From Sphingopyxis sp. HIX (lineage in GTDB: Bacteria > Pseudomonadota > Alphaproteobacteria > Sphingomonadales > Sphingomonadaceae), in contig NZ_LNSB01000023.1 in NCBI RefSeq assembly GCF_001468285.1, positions 1 to 64,000 on the forward strand: a stretch of DNA of 64,000 bases, read 5' to 3'. Both the position numbers and the translations under genes were made by a program. Positions 46,499-55,126 of this stretch are shown in pieces. Position 1 is the stretch's first letter; each line of letters starts with the position of its first letter. The notes under the pieces are model-generated. The model was not told where the DNA came from. It made no database searches and was given only the letters and a program-made list of their open reading frames with translations.

Positions 46499-46525
46499 GC
46501 CCGCCGGCAAAGGGTGCCGGCGGGC
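46499..46525. other. GC hairpin between sucD and sucA
   Basis: A perfect 11-bp stem gcccgccggca/tgccggcgggc with a five-base loop (aaggg) lies just downstream of the sucD stop (8 bases) and upstream of sucA. With no T-run it is unlikely to be a full terminator. It may stabilise or stage sucD/sucA mRNA ends, setting subunit ratios. Confidence 0.6.
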
Positions 46526-46532
46526 CGTCCGA

Positions 46533-47423
46533 TCAGACGCGTTCCTTCAGCACTTCGACCAGCGTCGTGCCGAGTTCGGACGGGCTCGCCGACACCTTGA
46601 TGCCGGCGGCTTCCATCGCCGCGATCTTGCTTTCGGCGTCGCCCTTGCCGCCCGAGACGATTGCCCCCGCATGCCCCATGCGGCGGCCCGGAGGCGCGGT
46701 GCGGCCCGCGATGAAGCCGGCCATCGGCTTCTTGCGGCCGCGCTTGGCTTCGTCGATCAGGAACTGCGCGGCCTGCTCCTCGGCGTCGCCGCCGATTTCG
46801 CCGATCATGATGATCGACTTGGTCGCTTCGTCCGCCAGGAAGAGTTCGAGCACGTCGATGAAGTTGGTGCCGTTGACCGGGTCACCGCCGATGCCGACCG
46901 CGGTGGTCTGGCCGAGGCCCGCATTGGTGGTCTGGAACACGGCTTCATAGGTGAGCGTGCCCGAGCGCGAGACGACGCCGACGCTGCCCTTCGAAAAGAT
47001 GCTGCCGGGCATGATGCCGATCTTGCACTCGCCCGGGGTCAGCACGCCGGGGCAGTTCGGGCCGATCAGGCGCGACTTCGAGCCCGACAGCGCGCGCTTC
47101 ACCTTGACCATGTCGAGCACCGGGATGCCCTCGGTGATGCAGACGATCAGCTCCATCTCGGCGTCGATCGCCTCGAGGATCGAGTCTGCGGCGAACGGCG
47201 GCGGGACATAGATGCAGCTCGCGGTCGCGCCGGTCGCGGCCTTCGCTTCTTCGACGGTGTTGAAGTTCGGCAGGCCGATGTGCGTCGTGCCGCCCTTGCC
47301 GGGGGTCACGCCGCCGACCATCTGGGTGCCGTAGGCGAGCGCCTGTTCGGTGTGGAAGGTCCCCGTGGCGCCGGTCATGCCTTGCGTGATGACCTTGGTA
47401 TTCTTGTCGACGAGAATGGACAT
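46533..47423 (-). CDS. sucD: succinyl-CoA synthetase alpha subunit
   Basis: A 296-residue SucD; with SucC it forms succinyl-CoA ligase (ADP/GDP-linked). CoA-binding Rossmann domain at the N-terminus ([14 protein letters not shown]), the phosphorylated His251 in [11 protein letters not shown], and SGTLTYEAV. The usual partner sucC is not here: the gene immediately upstream is an unrelated exported protein and mdh lies beyond. Confidence 0.97.
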   Translation of the reverse strand: MSILVDKNTKVITQGMTGATGTFHTEQALAYGTQMVGGVTPGKGGTTHIGLPNFNTVEEAKAATGATASCIYVPPPFAADSILEAIDAEMELIVCITEGIPVLDMVKVKRALSGSKSRLIGPNCPGVLTPGECKIGIMPGSIFSKGSVGVVSRSGTLTYEAVFQTTNAGLGQTTAVGIGGDPVNGTNFIDVLELFLADEATKSIIMIGEIGGDAEEQAAQFLIDEAKRGRKKPMAGFIAGRTAPPGRRMGHAGAIVSGGKGDAESKIAAMEAAGIKVSASPSELGTTLVEVLKERV

Positions 47424-47470
47424 TGTTCAGTTAACTCCGTGGGTTTGGCCACAGGGACGGCCAGGGTTGG

Positions 47471-48115
47471 TCAGGACGCCTTCTTTCTTTCGAGAAGGGC
47501 CAGGTGAATGCGATGCTCGCTGCCACGCGACAGCGAACGGGCGAAAAGGACGCGCTCGTGCGCCGGCGAGGAGCCGGCGAAGAGCCAATAGGGCCGGGTG
47601 TTGTCGTTGGGCTTGCCGTCGGGGCCGAACATCTCGGCATAGTTGGCGGGGTTGCCGTACCGCGCCGCCAGCACCGGGAAGAGCTCGACCGCGGGATAAT
47701 GCGTCACGGTCGATACCGTCAGCACGCATTGCGGATTGGGCGAGAAAAAGACGTCCTTCGCCAGCCCAAGCGAATGATCGTCGCCCTGCCAGCCGCCGAG
47801 GTCGACCTCGCCCGATGCCATCGCCATCATGCTGGGCATGTAGGCGCCGCCCCAATCAGCCGAGCGCGCGATGACGGGGTTGACCTTCAGTTTATCGAAG
47901 TCGGTCTTCATGCACAGCATGTCGAACCCGTCGACGATCTGCTGCGGCGTACGGGGCCCCGCCTTCAACGCCTCGACGCGCGCGCCCTCGACCGCGAGCC
48001 CCGACAGGCCGCCGCCGGGATTGACCCACATGATGTCGGGCGCCGCAAGCGCGGGCGACGCAAAGGCGAGCAGCGCGGCACCGGCCGCGAGGGTGCGGAT
48101 GACAGAGACGTTCAT
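47471..48115 (-). CDS. exported protein of unknown function in TCA operon
   Basis: A 214-residue protein with a signal peptide (MNVSVIRTLAAGAALLAFASPALA, cleavage near residue 24). The mature part holds IMWVNPGGGLSGL, SADWGGAYMPSMMAM, GGWQGDDHSLG and WLFAGSSPAHERVL, an unfamiliar pattern without recognised catalytic motif. A strong aaggag site precedes ATG 48115. Its position between mdh and sucD, where sucC often lies, indicates co-expression with TCA enzymes. I do not recognise the family. Confidence 0.8.
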   Translation of the reverse strand: MNVSVIRTLAAGAALLAFASPALAAPDIMWVNPGGGLSGLAVEGARVEALKAGPRTPQQIVDGFDMLCMKTDFDKLKVNPVIARSADWGGAYMPSMMAMASGEVDLGGWQGDDHSLGLAKDVFFSPNPQCVLTVSTVTHYPAVELFPVLAARYGNPANYAEMFGPDGKPNDNTRPYWLFAGSSPAHERVLFARSLSRGSEHRIHLALLERKKAS

Positions 48116-48161
48116 GACCACTCCTTTCCCGCGACCCACTTGTTTGCGACCCTGGGCGAAC

Positions 48162-48190
48162 CGGCCGGCGCCTCTAAAAGGCACCGGCCG
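48162..48190. terminator. GC hairpin after mdh
   Basis: cggccggcgcct-ctaaa-aggcaccggccg is a 12-bp stem with one mismatch, 8 bases past the mdh stop on the minus strand. No T-run follows and the next gene starts 47 bases on with a strong ribosome site, so it may attenuate rather than end transcription, or protect the mdh 3' end. Confidence 0.55.
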
Positions 48191-48198
48191 AAAGGAAA

Positions 48199-49224
<1,026 letters not shown>

Positions 49225-49302
49225 CTAAAGCGCAGGCTGGTCCCTAGACTGGGCGCCGCCCTACGCCGATTCCCTTAAGGAAACAACCGCGAAAAAGCGC
49301 GA

Positions 49303-49333
49303 ATTATCGGGTTTTTTTGCAATCAGTTCGCAA
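49303..49333 (-). promoter_or_regulatory. possible mdh promoter
   Basis: On the minus strand a -10-like GATAAT (49308-49303) lies 19 bases from TTGCGA (49333-49328), about 142 bases upstream of the mdh ATG and next to an A-run. The spacing is long, so this is a weak call. The rest of the 192-base gap 49162-49353 shows no gene. Confidence 0.3.
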
Positions 49334-49353
49334 TAGCAATAGAAGCATCGGCG

Positions 49354-49824
49354 TCAGGATGCGGGGACATCGATCGCCAAGGTCACGGCGCCGCTGACGC
49401 ATGATTTCTGCCAGCGGAGCACGGCATCCTCGATAGGGCCCTCGTCGTCCGGCGCGGGAGGTGTTTCGCTGTCGGCATAGCCGACCTCGACGCGCACGCC
49501 ATAATCACCCGGCGGCAGCCGGACCTCGCCCATCGCGTTCCACAACCGGCTGAGCCGCAGCGGCCAGTCGAGTTCGACGTCGCGGCGCAGGCTTTCGCCG
49601 GGACCGAGCCTCGCCACCACGGGCGCAAAATAACCGAAGGGTATCGCGCCCGGCGTCACCGGCGCGCGCGCGAACGACAGGCAGATATCGCGTCCGCGGC
49701 GGCGAAAGGCGAGGAAGCCGTCGTCGTTGATCCACACCGGTGCGGCGCCGCGATTGACGACCTCATAGGTCAGCGACCAATGCGACGCGCGCGCCGCCGC
49801 GGCGACGATCTCCACCGCGATCAC
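49354..49824 (-). CDS. small beta-rich protein coupled to the DUF4157 gene
   Basis: A 156-residue protein without signal peptide. The pattern resembles an immunoglobulin-like beta sandwich: SLTYEVVNRGAAPVWINDDG, then LGPGESLRRDVELDWPL and VRLPPGDYGVRVEVGY. The GTG at 49824 overlaps the upstream TGA as GTGA; an ATG at 49875 would overlap the upstream gene by 55 bases. I do not recognise the family. As the only partner of a toxin-like metallopeptidase, it may be an inhibitor, chaperone or immunity factor, but this is inference. Confidence 0.65.
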   Translation of the reverse strand: MIAVEIVAAAARASHWSLTYEVVNRGAAPVWINDDGFLAFRRRGRDICLSFARAPVTPGAIPFGYFAPVVARLGPGESLRRDVELDWPLRLSRLWNAMGEVRLPPGDYGVRVEVGYADSETPPAPDDEGPIEDAVLRWQKSCVSGAVTLAIDVPAS

Positions 49825-51179
49825 GGGATCTTGTCGCTGATCTTGTATTTTTTGCCATAGGTCTTCTCGCGCCATAGACGGCAGCGTTCGAGCGAGGACG
49901 ACCAATTGGTCGTCCCGGGCGCGGCCTTGTCCTTCCAGAAGGACTCGCCGCAATAGGGATCCTTGAAACCGCCGCGGTTCTCGAGCCCATGCTCGTCGCG
50001 AAGCAGATTTTCGCGCCCCACCGTCTCCTGATGACCGCCCTCGCCGCGGTTGTCGTTGCTGTCGGGCAGCCCCTTTTCCGACAGCCAGGCGTGACCGCAT
50101 AATTCGTGACCCAGCACGAGCCAGGGATCGATCGGCATTTCCTTGCCGCTTTTCGACGCGGCGCCCCAGATCTTGTCCGAATTGGGCGACGGTGTCGTCA
50201 CCACCGTGTCGTCGGTGCCCCACATCAGCGTGCCCAGGATCGGCATGCGGACCGCGGTCGGCAGTTCGGTGTGCGGCCAGTCGCCGTCGTCGATCCGGAT
50301 GATGTAGTTCCGGGTCGAATTGATGATGTCGCACAGACAGCCGCAGCCCGTCGGCGTCGACGACAAGTCGGCGGGCGACGGCGCGGGCGGCCCGACGAAG
50401 TCGGCGGGATAGGGTTTGGGACAGAAATCGGCGGTCGCAGCACTAACGATACCGCTCGCGGTGTCGACGGTGATCCCTCCGGCGGCGCACAGCTTCTGCA
50501 AATAGTCTTCGCCCGTTTTCGCGTTGGTCTGGTCGAGGCCCTTGCCCGTCGGATTGGCGATCTTGGCGGCCGGATTCTCGACCAGCAGCTTGCGGCGCAC
50601 CACCGCGCCGCCACTGTCCTGCATGACATGCGCGATCTCGTGCGCCAGCAAATGGCGGCCTTCGCTGGTCCCCGGCCGATATTCACCCGCCGCAAAGCCG
50701 ATGTCGGTGCCGAGCGTGAAGGCGCGCGCCGCGATCGCCCGCGACGCCGCCGCGCCCGCGCCGTCGGCGTGCACGCGGATCTTCGACAGGTCGGCGCCGA
50801 AGCGCGGTTCGAAAAAGGCGCGCTCGGCCGCGGGGAGCGGCGCCCCTGCGCCGAGCCCCGACAATGCATTCCGCGCTCGCGGCCCGGCGGCCGTCGCGCC
50901 TCCCGCGCTCCCGCCCGCTGCCTCGCGCCGGACCGTGCCGACCGACGATGCACCTGCTATCGCCGGCACCGTCGCCGTGCCCGTGCCCATGACCCGCTCG
51001 GCGGCGGCATCGGCCGCGCGCTCGGCGGGGTCGTTGGCCGCCCCGATGACCAGCGGCTCGCGCGATGGCACCCCGGCGAGCGAGCTCAAAGGCGACCAGG
51101 CGGCGCGGAGCGGCGCCGGTTGCGGCGCGACGGCCCCACCGCTGATACGCTGTTTGCGCCGGATCGCGCGTCGGTACAT
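49821..51179 (-). CDS. DUF4157 protein with HExxGH metallopeptidase-like domain
   Basis: A 452-residue protein. The N-terminus has the NDPAERAADAAAERVM leader motif (residues 50-64) typical of DUF4157 (eCIS core) proteins; the DUF4157 domain (about 117-188) includes FFEPRFGADLSKIRVH and the zinc motif HEIAH (180-184). The C-terminal domain holds LGHELCGHAW (HExxGH, 358-363, a spacing known from M49 peptidases) and GRENLLRDE near 389-396, plus several cysteines. No signal peptide is seen. Start ATG 51179 has an aaagg-type site. It is coupled to the downstream small protein and may be a toxin or self-processing peptidase. Confidence 0.8.
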   Translation of the reverse strand: MYRRAIRRKQRISGGAVAPQPAPLRAAWSPLSSLAGVPSREPLVIGAANDPAERAADAAAERVMGTGTATVPAIAGASSVGTVRREAAGGSAGGATAAGPRARNALSGLGAGAPLPAAERAFFEPRFGADLSKIRVHADGAGAAASRAIAARAFTLGTDIGFAAGEYRPGTSEGRHLLAHEIAHVMQDSGGAVVRRKLLVENPAAKIANPTGKGLDQTNAKTGEDYLQKLCAAGGITVDTASGIVSAATADFCPKPYPADFVGPPAPSPADLSSTPTGCGCLCDIINSTRNYIIRIDDGDWPHTELPTAVRMPILGTLMWGTDDTVVTTPSPNSDKIWGAASKSGKEMPIDPWLVLGHELCGHAWLSEKGLPDSNDNRGEGGHQETVGRENLLRDEHGLENRGGFKDPYCGESFWKDKAAPGTTNWSSSLERCRLWREKTYGKKYKISDKIP

Positions 51180-51344
51180 GGCACTTCGCCTTTCGACTCG
51201 ACGGACAGATTGCACGGCAAATATAGCTGCGATTGCGGCGCAAGGCATTGGACCGTTCCGCCAAAGTCGCCATGGACGCAGGTTTGCGTTATGCAGCTGT
51301 CATCGGGGCGTCACAAACGCCCGCAGCAAAGGCGAGGCAAATCC

Positions 51345-51884
51345 ATGCATTACCCCCTGACCCTCACCGGCGCCGCGCTCGCGCTGGCCCTCGCCTCCCC
51401 CGCGCAAGCGAGCGAAAAGGGCTGGGACGACGCCGGCACCGTCGCCAAGAACGCACTCGTCGTCGTCGCCTTCGGCGTGCCCGCGGTGCAGGGCGACTGG
51501 GAAGGCGTGCTCGAGGCGGGGGGCAGCATCGGCGGCACGATCCTGATCACCCAGGGCCTGAAGGAAGCCTTCCCCTCGCGGCGCCCCGACGGCAGCGACA
51601 ACAAGAGCTTCCCCTCGGGCCACACCTCGACCAGCTTCGCCGCGGCGGCGACCTTGCACAACCGCTACGGCTGGGAAGCCGGCCTCCCCGCCTATGTCGT
51701 CGCCTCCTTCGTCGGCCTCAGCCGCGTCGAGGCGAAGAAGCACCGCGTCGGCGACGTGCTCGTCGGCGCCGCGATCGGCACCGCGACGGGGCATCTGATC
51801 ACCACCAAGGCCGACGACCGGGTGCAGATCTTCCCGTGGGGCAGCACCAACAGCGCCGGGGTCGACGTCACCCTGCGCTTCTGA
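51345..51884 (+). CDS. exported PAP2-family phosphatase
   Basis: A 179-residue PAP2 enzyme with a signal peptide (cleavage near ASPAQA, residue 20). The three PAP2 motifs are present: LKEAFPSRRP (KxxxxxxRP-like), FPSGHTS, and SRVEAKKHRVGD with catalytic His. With only one or two weak hydrophobic segments it may be periplasmic, unlike the six-pass lipid phosphatases. The substrate could be a lipid or small phosphate ester. It is divergent from the DUF4157 gene. Confidence 0.9.
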   Translation: MHYPLTLTGAALALALASPAQASEKGWDDAGTVAKNALVVVAFGVPAVQGDWEGVLEAGGSIGGTILITQGLKEAFPSRRPDGSDNKSFPSGHTSTSFAAAATLHNRYGWEAGLPAYVVASFVGLSRVEAKKHRVGDVLVGAAIGTATGHLITTKADDRVQIFPWGSTNSAGVDVTLRF

Positions 51885-51941
51885 GCGCGGCCGGGCGGCG
51901 ATTAACCCTCCCTATACCCTGCGCCTGCTAGGCTCGCGGGG

Positions 51942-52985
51942 ATGACGCGGGCAATCATCAGTTTCGACACCGAATTGTCGGCGGGCCTCTATCAACGGGG
52001 CGCCGACGCGCGCGCCAATTTCGAAAGCTCGATCCTCGGCCGCTGCCGCGAGGGCGACTACGGCATCCACTTCCAGATGGACATGCTCGAACGCCACGGG
52101 CTGACCGGCGTCTATTTCGTCGATCCGATGCCCGCGCTGGTCTATGGCCCCGAAATTATCGACCGCATCGTCGAACCGATCCTCGCGCGCGGGCACGAGG
52201 TACAGCTCCACATCCACACCGAATGGCTGGCCTTCGCGCGCTTCAACCCCGTCGGGCGCCACACCGGCCGCAACATCGGCGACTTCCCGCTCGCCGCGCA
52301 GAAGAAGCTGATCGGGCTCGCGCGCGATATCCTCGTCGGCGCCGGCGCACCCAAACCCACCGCCTTTCGCGCGGGCAATTTCGGCGCCAACGACGACACG
52401 CTGCGCGCGCTCGCGGCGCTCGGCTTCCGCTTCGACAGCAGCTTCAACGGCGCTTGGCTGGGACATGGCTGCGCCATCGCGCTCGACCCCGGCAACCTCG
52501 CGATGCGCGAATATGCGGGGGTGGTCGAGGTCCCGGTGAGCGGGCTGATGGACCGCGTGGGCAGCTTCCGTCCGGCGCAGCTCTGCGCCATGTCCGAAGA
52601 GGAAATGCGCGACGCGCTCGATCACAGCGCGGCGAGCGGCGCGGTGCAATTCTCGGCCTTCAGCCACAGTTTCGAACTCCTGAGCCGCGACCGCGCCGCG
52701 CCCAACTGGCTCGCGATCGCACGCATGGAGGCTTTGTGCCGCGCCGTTGCCGGCGACGTCCGCGTGACCAGCGGCGGCTTTGCCACCCTGCCCGCGCCGC
52801 CGGCGCGTGTCGCGCGCATCGGCCTCGCCGCGCCCAAGCCGCTGCGCACGCTGCGCCGCACGATCGAGCAGGCGGTCGGCCACGCCGTACACGAAGTCCG
52901 CTATGTCCGCGACCTGATCACGGTGACGATCAACTCGTCGCGCTGGGGCAAGATCACCGGCGGCGTGCTGCTGGTATTCGCCTGA
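51942..52985 (+). CDS. polysaccharide deacetylase-family protein (WalW-like)
   Basis: A 347-residue protein with a NodB-like fold: MTRAIISFDTEL with the metal-binding Asp, HIHTEW with a His-x-His pair, and RAGNFG. These fit carbohydrate esterase 4 or WalW-type proteins of LPS/cell-wall clusters. No signal peptide. Substrate unknown. The gene converges with zapE, leaving two bases between stops. Confidence 0.87.
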   Translation: MTRAIISFDTELSAGLYQRGADARANFESSILGRCREGDYGIHFQMDMLERHGLTGVYFVDPMPALVYGPEIIDRIVEPILARGHEVQLHIHTEWLAFARFNPVGRHTGRNIGDFPLAAQKKLIGLARDILVGAGAPKPTAFRAGNFGANDDTLRALAALGFRFDSSFNGAWLGHGCAIALDPGNLAMREYAGVVEVPVSGLMDRVGSFRPAQLCAMSEEEMRDALDHSAASGAVQFSAFSHSFELLSRDRAAPNWLAIARMEALCRAVAGDVRVTSGGFATLPAPPARVARIGLAAPKPLRTLRRTIEQAVGHAVHEVRYVRDLITVTINSSRWGKITGGVLLVFA

Positions 52986-52987
52986 GC

Positions 52988-54106
52988 CTAGGCTTCGTGC
53001 TGGCCGTGGCCCAGCGCCAGATAATCGTCGGACTGCATTTCGGAGAGGCGGCTTGCCGTCCGCTCGAACTCGAACGCGCCGTCGCCCGCCACATATAGGG
53101 CATCGGGCTCGGCCGCCGCGCTCGCGAGCAATTTGACCTTATATTCGTAGAGTGCGTCGACCAGCGTCACGAAGCGCGCCGCCTCGTTGCGGTTCTCGGG
53201 GCCCATGCGCGGGATGCCGACCAGGATCACCGTGTGGAAATGGCGCGCGACCGCCAGATAGTCCGACGCCCCCCGCGCCTCGCCGCAGAGCTTTTTGAAC
53301 GAAAAGACCGCGACGCCCTTCAGCGCCTTGGGCACGTGCAGCAGGCGCCCGCCGCCGACATCGAGGTCCAGCGTCGGCACATGCGCGCGGTCCTCGGGCG
53401 GATAGTCGGTCAGGCGGAAGAAGGCGGCCGATAGCGCCGCGCTCGCCGCATCGTCGGCGGGCACGAACCAGCGCGCGCCGTCGCCCAGCCGGTCGCGGCG
53501 GTAATCGGTCGGGCCATTGAGCCCCATGACGTCGAGCTTCGCCTCGACCAGCGCGATGAAGGGCAGGAAATGCTCGCGGTTGAGCCCGTCCTTGTAGAGA
53601 TCCTTCGGCGGCCGGTTCGAGGTCGCGACCACGGTCACGCCCTTGTCGATCAGCGCGGTGAACAGCCGCGACAGGATCATCGCGTCGGCGCTGTTATTGA
53701 CCACCATCTCGTCGAAGGCGAGGCAGCGGACGTCCTGGGTCAGCGCCGCGGCGACCTGCGGGATCGGATCGCCGCTCTCGGTTTTCCGGACCTCGCGCAT
53801 CCGCGCATGGACGTCGATCATGAAGGCGTGGAAATGGACGCGCCGCTTCCGCTCGATCGCGAGCTGGTCGTAGAAGAGGTCCATCAGCATCGACTTGCCG
53901 CGCCCGACCGCGCCCCACAGATAGACGCCGCGCGGCGCCTCGGGCTTGCGCCCCGCGATGCGCCACAGCAGGCTGCCGCGCGGCGGCACCGCCTCGAGTT
54001 CCTCCTGCAGCTTGTTCAGCCGCTCGGCGGCGGCGCGCTGCTCGGCATCGGGTTTCAGCTCGCCGCCCGCGACCAGCGCGTCATATTCGGAGAGCACGCT
54101 ACCCAT
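52988..54106 (-). CDS. zapE: cell division ATPase ZapE (AFG1 family)
   Basis: A 372-residue P-loop ATPase of the ZapE/AFG1 family, which destabilises FtsZ polymers during constriction. P-loop GAVGRGKS (residues 65-72), the family VYLWGAVGRGKSMLMDLFY block, a Walker B CLAFDEM, and the R-finger-like SNRPP. The ATG at 54106 uses the first bases of an inverted repeat and has no ribosome site ahead; the GTG at codon 4 (54097) is a plausible alternative. Confidence 0.93.
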   Translation of the reverse strand: MGSVLSEYDALVAGGELKPDAEQRAAAERLNKLQEELEAVPPRGSLLWRIAGRKPEAPRGVYLWGAVGRGKSMLMDLFYDQLAIERKRRVHFHAFMIDVHARMREVRKTESGDPIPQVAAALTQDVRCLAFDEMVVNNSADAMILSRLFTALIDKGVTVVATSNRPPKDLYKDGLNREHFLPFIALVEAKLDVMGLNGPTDYRRDRLGDGARWFVPADDAASAALSAAFFRLTDYPPEDRAHVPTLDLDVGGGRLLHVPKALKGVAVFSFKKLCGEARGASDYLAVARHFHTVILVGIPRMGPENRNEAARFVTLVDALYEYKVKLLASAAAEPDALYVAGDGAFEFERTASRLSEMQSDDYLALGHGQHEA

Positions 54107-54191
54107 AAATAGGGACAGTCCCTATTTTTCGGACACATGCGGCCGGCTCCATCGCGGTGCGACGGGAAAAATAGGGACTGTCCCTATTTAT
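54105..54191. repeat. 87-bp element with perfect 26-bp inverted arms
   Basis: Arms 54105-54130 and 54166-54191 are perfect reverse complements built on the same core (atagggacagtccc...) as the 24190-24279 element, with a different 35-base centre. It fills most of the zapE-thioesterase gap and contributes the first two bases of the zapE ATG. Likely a RAYT-type REP/REPIN relative. Confidence 0.85.
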
Positions 54192-54205
54192 GATCGCCGG
54201 CGGCG

Positions 54206-54694
54206 TCATTTGCTCGCCTTGCGGATCGTGCCCGCGAAGGTCAGCACGATATGCTCGTCCGCCGCACCCTGGACGACCAGCCCGCGCAGGAAGATCAGCC
54301 GACCCGTCTCGCGCACCAGCTCGACGATGGCATCGAGCGGCTCGCCGAGGCGTCCCGCGCCCACGAACTGCGTCGACAGGTCGAGCGTCACCGAATGGCC
54401 GGCGTTGAGCGAGCCGAACTGGTGCGAGGCTGCAAACAGCGCGATATCGACCAGCGCCAGCGTCACCGCGCCATGGACATTGTCGCCGAGGTTGCTGTGC
54501 TTGCGCCCGGGTACCATCCGCACCCGCGCCTGCGGGCGGCCGTCGGGGGTGTCGGGCTCGACGCGCACCGACAAGGGCTCGATGAAGGCGTTGAAGCGGC
54601 TCGGGTCCTTGAGGTTCCAGCTGACCCAGCCGCCTTCCAGTTCCTCGGCGCTGAAATTGTCGCGGCGCTTGGGTTCCTCGATGCCGTCGTTCAT
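54206..54694 (-). CDS. PaaI-family hotdog thioesterase
   Basis: A 162-residue hotdog-fold protein of the PaaI/DUF4442 type with LGDNVHGAVTLALVDIALF and TLDLSTQFVGAGRLGEP, hydrolysing acyl-CoA thioesters. The substrate is not known. A probable promoter (TTGACA 54761-54756, TATGCG 54739-54734) lies upstream. zapE follows after the inverted repeat. Confidence 0.88.
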   Translation of the reverse strand: MNDGIEEPKRRDNFSAEELEGGWVSWNLKDPSRFNAFIEPLSVRVEPDTPDGRPQARVRMVPGRKHSNLGDNVHGAVTLALVDIALFAASHQFGSLNAGHSVTLDLSTQFVGAGRLGEPLDAIVELVRETGRLIFLRGLVVQGAADEHIVLTFAGTIRKASK

Positions 54695-54733
54695 GCCCGC
54701 CCTATCCGTCCCGTTGCCCGCGCCGATCCGCCC

Positions 54734-54761
54734 CGCATAATGGCCGCGGCCGCGCTGTCAA
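54734..54761 (-). promoter_or_regulatory. promoter of the thioesterase gene
   Basis: Minus-strand TTGACA (54761-54756), a 16-base spacer and TATGCG (54739-54734) lie 40 bases ahead of the thioesterase ATG. The -35 is consensus, the -10 weak. The remaining gap up to 54933 is AT-richer and may hold the leader of the next plus-strand gene. Confidence 0.55.
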
Positions 54762-54933
54762 ATATGGGGGCCGCATCCAGTATCGTGCGTGTAAAATCAG
54801 GCTCGCCCCAAGATCATGAAATAATATTGCATTCCTATTTGACGCTAGGTCCGCAATGCATCTTGGTTGTGAATGAGTAGCGTTTGCCTTATGCTTCGCC
54901 TCCGTTTGAGGAGAATCGAAGGGAAGAAAAGTC

Positions 54934-55113
54934 ATGGCATCCGTTCCGAGCGACAATCCGTCACCGAGCCCCGATCCAAGCCCCAGCCCGCAGCCGAGTC
55001 CCAGCCCCGTTCCGAGCCCCAGCCCGGACCCGAGTCCGAGCCCCGACCCCAGCCCGAAGCCGTGGCACGACCCCGACACGACGTCGGTCCCGCCAACCCC
55101 GGTCACACCCTGA
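54934..55113 (+). CDS. short Pro/Ser-rich protein
   Basis: A 59-residue reading frame starting ATG 54934 behind an agggaag ribosome site. After MASVPSDN it is made almost entirely of P-S-P-x-P type repeats (P-S-P with D, Q or V inserted) and ends KPWHDPDTTSVPPTPVTP. No cysteine, no hydrophobic segment; it must be disordered and extended, with acidic residues spaced regularly. The codon use and clean ribosome site support translation, but a low-complexity shadow cannot be excluded. Other frames here give arginine-rich nonsense. It converges on the MBL gene. Confidence 0.55.
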   Translation: MASVPSDNPSPSPDPSPSPQPSPSPVPSPSPDPSPSPDPSPKPWHDPDTTSVPPTPVTP

Positions 55114-55126
55114 ACAGGCTCGCCGG

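Noticed and set aside
43621..46950. 1109-residue plus-strand frame over sucA
   Set aside because: Shadow of sucA; composition dominated by Arg, His, Asp and Ala.
49288..49320. Possible rho-independent terminator (T7 run near 49311)
   Set aside because: On the plus strand no gene ends before it and the preceding stem is weak; it is more likely the A-rich upstream region of mdh.
49354..51179. Reading this as a full contractile injection system locus
   Set aside because: No sheath, tube, baseplate or AAA genes in the window; only the DUF4157-type protein and its partner are present.
54960..55075. Tandem repeat block that could be a CRISPR-like or satellite array
   Set aside because: The period is irregular and reads as PSP-x-P codons in one frame; there are no unique spacers.
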